This document shows, one piece after another, positions 58,321 to 64,000 of a DNA stretch of 64,000 nt. The stretch is from Drechslerella dactyloides (Eukaryota; Ascomycota; Orbiliomycetes; Orbiliales; Orbiliaceae), in NCBI GenBank assembly GCA_020064725.1, contig JAGTWJ010000019.1:2046001-2110000 (forward strand), written 5' to 3'. Position numbers and translations under genes: made by a program. The notes under the pieces are model-generated. The model was given only the letters and a program-made list of their open reading frames with translations, was not told where the DNA came from and did not search any database. The number at the start of each line of letters is the position of its first letter. Position 1 is the first letter of the stretch.

Positions 58321-60080
58321 AGCATCACATTATTGAACCCTCTAAACAAGAAGACGCGTGGTCCAGTATTCATTCATGGGACACCACACTCGCTTCACTT
58401 TCTACCCATTAGAGCTCTACGCGAGAGTTTAACATATCATATATCATGCAAAGTTCTTGCCGTACTCGTCTAGGGGGGATATAATGCTCCTATTGCGTCT
58501 TCTAACACGTTCGCTGTCATAGTATGGCTTGGTCCTGATAACCTCGCTACCCGCAAGGTTAGATGAAATTATAAAATGTAGATAAATTGCCTAGGAACAT
58601 ATAAGAATTCTCAGTTTGGAATTTGTGTTACTGTGGCATCAGGTACTTATAGTTAGGATACTGGTGACGAGTGACGAAATATCTCAATGGAGCGAAATTT
58701 ATAAGTATTTTATGAGGCTAGTATCATAGAGCTTCCATCTAGATGGTCGAACTGCTCTGCTGTGGTTGCCATAGGCGGCATGGGCGAGTGTAGTACTCCG
58801 CTGCACACAGAAAAATCTCTTATATATTATGATATAATCATACGCGTCAGAAATATGGCGACTAGGAGAGCCAGGGGTGCTGGGACCGGTCGATACTAAG
58901 GTGCGTAAGCATCAATTGTGCGTGCGGTATTAAGAAGGGAAGCTGAGAGGCTGAGTATCGCCGCGTCCGTATATAGTCCAGACTCTGCACACGCACTCCT
59001 ATCTGCGTGTTGTAACGTAACACAAACCCAAATCTACAACAATGTTTGTGTTGTCTGCTGTGTCCTCGGCTGGCTTGCCTGAAACATCCCAATTACTCCT
59101 CCCAGCGGCCTACTTGACCAGGCTTCAGGAAAATTTCAGGGGCAGTATATGTTACAATCACCGTTACAGGACAAGGCTGAAGGATCACTTATGTACTTAT
59201 CTCCTCATACATTATAATCGATTGCGCGGAAATAACAATCAGTTCATACAGAACTGCCTGTGTCAGAGATAGATATGGGTTAGTTTCAGATAGGTCTAAA
59301 ACATGTGGATCCACGGAACACTGTAAGTTAGCGCTCGGATGACATGTGTCCCGGCACAAGCAAAGCCGAAGCCATGCCGAGACAAATGCTGATGCCTTGG
59401 CCAGAATTGAGAATGATCGGATGAAGCGCAAAAAGTGGTATCATTCGGTCAGTTTGAATATACAGGAAATTTTGAAAGGAGAAAATACAGAACTGCTCCA
59501 TCCGGAAATGGATATCAATTAAAACGGTAAGTAAACTATAACCTTTTCTCCGAAAGTGCTCAACCCCGCTATACTCCCAGTATTTTCCATAGACGATAGA
59601 TGCCAGTCCGGTCCGGACCTTGATTCCTACAGCTCTTCGAGTTCCAGCAAGCTGGATTCAACAAAGGATAAGGAAAAGTAGAAAGAATACCGAAACAAAA
59701 TTGTTAACAGGCGTCATTGGTATCCATCTCTGTAAGGAACGCTTTAAGACCAAAACTCCACAAGATGCAAGTAAGATATACTCGTCGACAAATCGGAAAG
59801 GAGTGGCCAAACATCTTTACAAAATCGTGTCCAGGGAAAAAGGAAGGTTTTCGAGTATATTGACTGTCTAGGTTCTCATCGCTCTCTTTCGTTGACCGGC
59901 GCGAGCAGCCCTCCGAGCGGGCGCGTTATTGCCGGCACCGGTTTGACCTAAAGTAGACAATGAAAAGAAACAAAGGGAAAAATAAGTCACTTATCTTTGA
60001 AGAATGTTATTTGAGGGAGTTGGGATTGGTGAAATGTGTAAGGGTTGTGGAGTGATAGATTATAAAGGTTGTCATCAGCT

Positions 60081-61562
60081 TCAGCTGCGGGCTCTACCAA
60101 AGCGGCCGCGGCCTCCTCGTCGTGGCGGGCGACCACCACGGAATCGGCCTCCACCAAAGTTATTATTGGGAGGAGTACCGGCTCTCGTGGTAGCGGTGGC
60201 AGCGTTCGATGACGCCGCTGTGGCTGCGACGGTTGTGGACGAGGGAACGTTTACTGCTGAGTTGGCAGTCGATGCGGGGTTCGAGTCCGCCGTCGAGGAA
60301 GGATCGGATTGTGCTTGGGCGCCGTTACCGTTGCCATTGCCATTGCCATTGCCGGCACCATTCCCATTACCAGCTCCGTTTCCATTGCCGCCGCCGTTGC
60401 CGCCGTTGCCGCCATTACCAGCTCCGTTTCCACCATTGCCAGCGCCATTTCCGCCAGCGTTGCCGGCTCCGTTGCCGTTGCCAGCTCCGTTGCCGTTGCC
60501 ACCGGCGTTGTTATTGGCGGCGCCAGAGGTGAATCTGACACAATCATCCTGAGCACCTCTTTGGGCAACAGGCATGAGGACAGGTTGATGGTTGGAAGCA
60601 GAGTTCATTGTGCAGCACCGGTAGTTGCCGGGTGGCAGACCACCAGCAATAGTGGCTGAAAGAAGGCCTTGCCCGTTACCGTTATCGTTGATCCCCTTGA
60701 AGAAGGCAAAGTTGATCGGGTTGGGTCTAAATTTTCACTAGTTAGAAGATATACATCCTTGCATACTGGTAAATTATAATCGGTAACGGGTATACATACG
60801 GTGTCGTTGGATTCAGATCGTTACCAAGATCTTGGCAGGTGATGTGACAATGACCGACAATCTTTCCGCCCCTGAGTTCTTGAGGGGCCGAATAGTAGGT
60901 GCTCGTTGCATTTGTAAATGAGCCAGCTTCAAGGCCCTGGAGCTGGACCTGGACAGTAATATCCGTGTTGGGTTCAAAGTTTTGATTATTCTGTGGAACA
61001 ATGAAGATGGAAGAGATCATATTGTCCACGGAGGGAATATCTCCCATCACGATGCCGTTGCAGCTACCTCCCCTGTTTTGGGCTCCGTTTGTAAGAGTCT
61101 TCCCTGTGCAGAAATTGATGAAATTGGCCGGGTCGCTAATGCGATGTTAGTATAAGATGTTCTACAGCTCATATGTTAGATCACATACGTATTCGAGTTG
61201 ACTTGTCCATCTGCTGCCACAGCTCCGTTCTGACCAGTGGAATCGGATGCAGCCTGAACGTTGGCGGGATTCAGTGCTAGTGCAGCATTGTTATTGTTCC
61301 CCGCATTTCCTCCATTGTTCCCACCAGCGTTGCCGCCATTGTTCCCGCCAGCATTACCTCCAGCATTACCTCCAGCGTTACCACCGGCATTGCCACCGGC
61401 GTTACCTCCATTACCGCCTCTGTTTCCGCCGAATCTGTTGTTATTATTCTGACGAGACTCAAGGCTGCGAGCTTCGAGGCTAGGAGGGAGAATGCTAGCC
61501 TGGGCAATGCTGGTGATGCTAGCGCCCAAGACCAGGAGAGATGAAATGTCCCTGAAATGCAT
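60081..61562 (-). CDS. Secreted Gly/Asn-repeat protein of a conserved fungal family
   Basis: Model: complement(join(60081..60726,60800..61135,61189..61562)), 451 aa, phases consistent. A signal peptide covers about residues 1-22 (DISSLLVLGASITSIAQA). A first repeat block (GGNA and GGNN units) is at about 45-90. A conserved core follows: DPANFINFCTGKTLTNG, GGSCNGIVMGDIPSVDNM, STYYSAPQELRGGKIVGHCH, NPINFAFFKGIND and NHQPVLMPVAQRGAQDDCVR. Many ascomycete secretomes carry this core; its function is not known to me, and cell-surface or extracellular placement is inferred. After the core come a second block of GAGNGN repeats, a Ser/Thr/Ala-rich stretch and an Arg/Gly tail (RFRGGRPPRRGGRGRFGRAR), which is unusual for a secreted protein. 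No GPI hydrophobic tail is seen. I prefer the ATG at 61562; the in-frame ATG at 61607 would place the signal peptide 15 residues inside. Confidence 0.87.
60300..60510. repeat. Gly/Asn codon repeat array (coding, C-terminal block)
   Basis: Imperfect 6-24 base repeats of GGN/AAY codons encode GAGNGN and GNGGN units. The array keeps antisense frames open, which explains long plus-strand ORFs here (for example Pro/Leu- and Cys/His-rich frames). Confidence 0.8.
61280..61440. repeat. Gly/Asn codon repeat array (coding, N-terminal block)
   Basis: Tandem 12-base GGNA and GGNN units with mostly synonymous changes between copies. Length polymorphism between strains is likely. Confidence 0.8.
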
Positions 61563-63406
61563 ATTGGCAAAGTATCTCCGTCGATTTTCAAGCCCCAAGT
61601 ATGTCAAAATATTGATTGAGGAGAGAATAGACAGGGCGAGGCGAAAAAAGACGAGGTCTACTCGAATCTAAGTCGAATTGAAGAAGAGAAAAACGACAAC
61701 TTCCTGTCGAAAGAATGTGAAATGAACGGAACTTGATCACGATCGACGTGATCTCGACCGGCGAGGAGGATGATACAGGAAGAAAGGAAGAAAAGAGTGA
61801 TCTGGGCAAGTGTGCTTGAGAGTGGAAGGGAAAAGAGGAAGGAGAGCTCGAAACATCCAAGAACAGCGGCTTCTTATACGTTATCTTGGACCCTGGGAAC
61901 TCTGCACGGGTTCCCTGCATCGTGGTCAGCCCGCCCTTTTGCGTTCAGGAACCTCCCCTGCACAGGTCGTTTATTCCACGGGCTCTCCGTTTGGGGTCTT
62001 GCTGCAAAAACGTTTCTGGGCATACTGTTTCTTTTTCACTGGGCAAACTTGGGTGTCTGTCATCACGGATATCGAGGCCTCCAGCTGTTCGGCCGATCGA
62101 ATATAAGGTGGGATGGTATATTGGATTGTGTCAAAGTCGTGAAACGTTCGCGGCTCCTGGTCAGTGCCTCATCCAAGCCTAGCGCAATCGCCCATCGCCG
62201 CCGCCGGCAGTCGCCCGTGGTAGAGAGTCAAGCTGGCAAGCATTAGTCGCGTATCCTCGCCCTTCTCGTCCTCGGTTGCCATACCGTATGGTTTCCCCTA
62301 TTAACATGAAGTCACCCGTGATGCATGATACCTGGTTCTCCACAACGGCGCCTTAAAACGTCGTGGGACTGGTTTCTTGGCGCCCAGTGTCTGGAGGGCT
62401 AGTTCGGACAGGGCCTCATCTCCACAACGTTATCTACGATTGGCCTGCAAGAGCGGGTGGAGGCTCAAGCGAGCCATGACGCCGAGGGTGAAGGGGCGTG
62501 GTTCTGAAGCGAAACTTGTTTACACCCGTGTCAGAAGCGGGCCCTGTAAAACACTTGAGACTTCAAAGTCGTAGCATGGAAAATGACTTCCTCTCAATCA
62601 GCCTGAGTTAAAGAGCCAATTTGTCATGTTTGCTGACCTGTAAGGGGTATTCGCAGTACTCAGCGGTATATCCCAATGATAAAAAAATTGAAAGCAATTA
62701 TCATCGGAGCCTGTCCGGACAAGTGACGCCTTGAAAATGCACACCCTTTCTTCTATTGCTTCCGGGCTTCCGTTCAATACGGCTGACCGGCAAAAGTTTA
62801 AAGTCTGGCCACTAGTTAGTATTTTGTGAGTTCGTTCGCGTTCGGTAGATCGCGCCTCGAACACCACTGGACGATGCTGTAGCAGTTGCACTGTTTGAAC
62901 GTCATTAATTATACGTCGTAGAGGCGAGACCATGAGTCTCGGGTAAATCCAAGTGCTATTAACGGTTATAAATTCTATTAATTGAGCTCTTGAGATTATA
63001 ACAGCGGCGGTTATAATATCTAAACATAGAATTTGGCACTACCGTTCGATTCATTAAGGTATATATACAATCAGCAAAACTTCTTCAGACGTAGGGCGTC
63101 ATTTAGGTCGTTTGATATCACACACCTTCGTGGTAATTCCTTGATAGATAACGGTTTGTTTCGCTAGAAGTTCTGGTAGCAGCAGATAGGCGATATGCAG
63201 CGACGATAGTTACTATCGATTGTATTATCGAAAGAGTCGTGAAACGTCGTTCGAGACAGTCTCCCAAGGCTCTGTTCAGAAGCTGGTGACGTGCAAACGA
63301 AACGAGTTCCGAAGTTCACCGCCTGATAGCCTAATCTTACACTAAACACAATCCCAAGAGTGTCTTGTATATCAAACCGTTTACAAGGATATGCATTCGG
63401 ATAAGT
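61563..63406. other. Intergenic, promoter of the repeat protein and chl1 3' side
   Basis: These 1.8 kb start with pyrimidine/purine-rich DNA next to the secreted gene (probable 5' UTR and promoter). A 111-codon minus-strand frame at 62598-62933 resembles no family. AT-rich from about 62950. Confidence 0.5.
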
Positions 63407-64000
63407 CTACCGGTCTGATATTGTCTTACTCCTGAAAAACTCACCCACGCCTCTCATCACCGCGCCAAAGTTGGCTTCTTCCCTCTTTCCCACGGGCCCA
63501 CCTGTTGACGCGGCCGTGCTTGTCGTCCCATCTCGGATCCACTTTGGAAGCTTATTCCAGATGCTCTCCCTCCCAAATCTCCTGTCGAGCAGCAGAATTA
63601 CGGCATAATCGTTCCGGTGCCGTATCGCTCTCCCAATACTCTGGTTCACAGCCCGCATGCATGCATTTTCATAGTACTCTTGTGCTGCTGCTTTTGCCGC
63701 TTGCCTGATCTTGCCGTCAGGCGTATCTTCGGCGCTGCGTTCGAGCATTGATCTCTCCACAAACTCCATCTTCGCTTTCCATTCTGCACTGTGGATGTTT
63801 GGAAATGGCAGACCAACCATTATCACTCCTCGCCCTAGATTGTCGGAGAAATTAATGCCCTCGGACATTTTCCCACCAACAACGCTCAACAACAATGCCC
63901 CCTTGCCGGAATCGACGGCTCTCGCATACTCTCTCAAGATCTCGTCAACACTGCTGCTTCCTTTTTGCTCCATGAATACAGCTTTCTTTGCTTTTAGACT
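63407..64000 (-). CDS. chl1: CHL1/DDX11-type DNA helicase (5' part outside window)
   Basis: The last 197 codons of a minus-strand gene; the frame is open to the window edge. CHL1 is a nuclear XPD-like Fe-S SF2 helicase needed for sister-chromatid cohesion at replication forks. Seen: motif V KMSEGINFSDNLGRGVIMVG, then LPFPN, and motif VI NQSIGRAIRHRNDYAVILLL, followed by DRRFGRESIWNKLPKWIRDG. Family proteins are about 850-900 residues, so roughly the C-terminal quarter is present. FANCJ/RTEL1/XPD share these motifs, but the RHRNDYA and WNKLPKWI segments fit CHL1 best. It ends in GVGEFFRSKTISDR. Confidence 0.92.
   Translation of the reverse strand, partial: SLKAKKAVFMEQKGSSSVDEILREYARAVDSGKGALLLSVVGGKMSEGINFSDNLGRGVIMVGLPFPNIHSAEWKAKMEFVERSMLERSAEDTPDGKIRQAAKAAAQEYYENACMRAVNQSIGRAIRHRNDYAVILLLDRRFGRESIWNKLPKWIRDGTTSTAASTGGPVGKREEANFGAVMRGVGEFFRSKTISDR

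Larger units (their letters stand above)
55439..60080. other. AT-richer gene desert 2
   Basis: In these 4.6 kb open frames are short (up to 127 codons at 55988-56371, minus) and unrelated to any family I know. Two copies of the dispersed 14-bp motif occur (56681-56694 and 58307-58320). No transposase, tRNA or other RNA is recognised. The far right end holds the 3' UTR of the Gly/Asn-repeat gene. Confidence 0.55.

Noticed and set aside
60004..60552. Plus-strand 182-codon Pro/Leu-rich ORF with repeats
   Set aside because: It is the antisense shadow of the Gly/Asn codon repeat array of the secreted protein.
62598..62933. 111-codon minus-strand ORF
   Set aside because: No domain, unusual composition and no supporting signals.
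1..64000. CRISPR arrays, bacterial operons, phage or insertion-sequence genes
   Set aside because: Introns in nearly every gene and the fungal gene content show a eukaryotic nuclear sequence; no array or integrase pattern was seen.

Overview
The window is nuclear DNA of a filamentous ascomycete (Pezizomycotina). The genes have many short introns (about 50-110 bases) with GT..AG ends and CTAAC/CTGAC branch sites. The proteins are ordinary fungal orthologues, and long AT-richer stretches without genes separate gene blocks. I cannot fix the class or genus from sequence alone. Exon coordinates were built by hand from splice signals and checked for reading phase.

Block 1 (1-14.9 kb) is gene-dense: ino1 (inositol-3-phosphate synthase, 3' end cut by the window), upf1 (nonsense-mediated decay helicase), aps1 (AP-1 sigma adaptin), an HCS1/SMUBP2-type helicase, maf1 (RNA polymerase III repressor), a tocopherol-methyltransferase-like SAM enzyme, and erv1 (mitochondrial sulfhydryl oxidase). 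After a 4 kb desert, block 2 (19-33 kb) has a small orphan ORF, the coatomer alpha subunit, UDP-glucose:glycoprotein glucosyltransferase and hop2 (meiotic pairing protein). About 10 kb without a defensible gene follows (33-43 kb). Block 3 (43-55.4 kb) has a CCCH zinc-finger protein, a tRNA-like Pol III unit, an MFS transporter, cog5, a small conserved-looking protein and an F-box/LRR-like protein. Another 4.6 kb desert leads to block 4: a secreted Gly/Asn-repeat protein and the 3' part of chl1 (cohesion helicase), cut by the window end.

The genes are independent housekeeping units. There is no biosynthetic or defence cluster. Four act on the secretory route (AP-1 sigma, COPI alpha, UGGT, COG5), which may be coincidence. 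The less ordinary observations are: a run of genes with 6-18 base first coding exons; a perfect 31-bp inverted repeat bracketing cog5; a dispersed 14-bp motif varying only by transitions in gene-poor DNA; a strong hairpin in the COPI/UGGT divergent promoter; an intron that splits a Walker A motif; and an in-frame acidic tail just past the stop codon of the F-box gene. I found no clear new multi-gene system.
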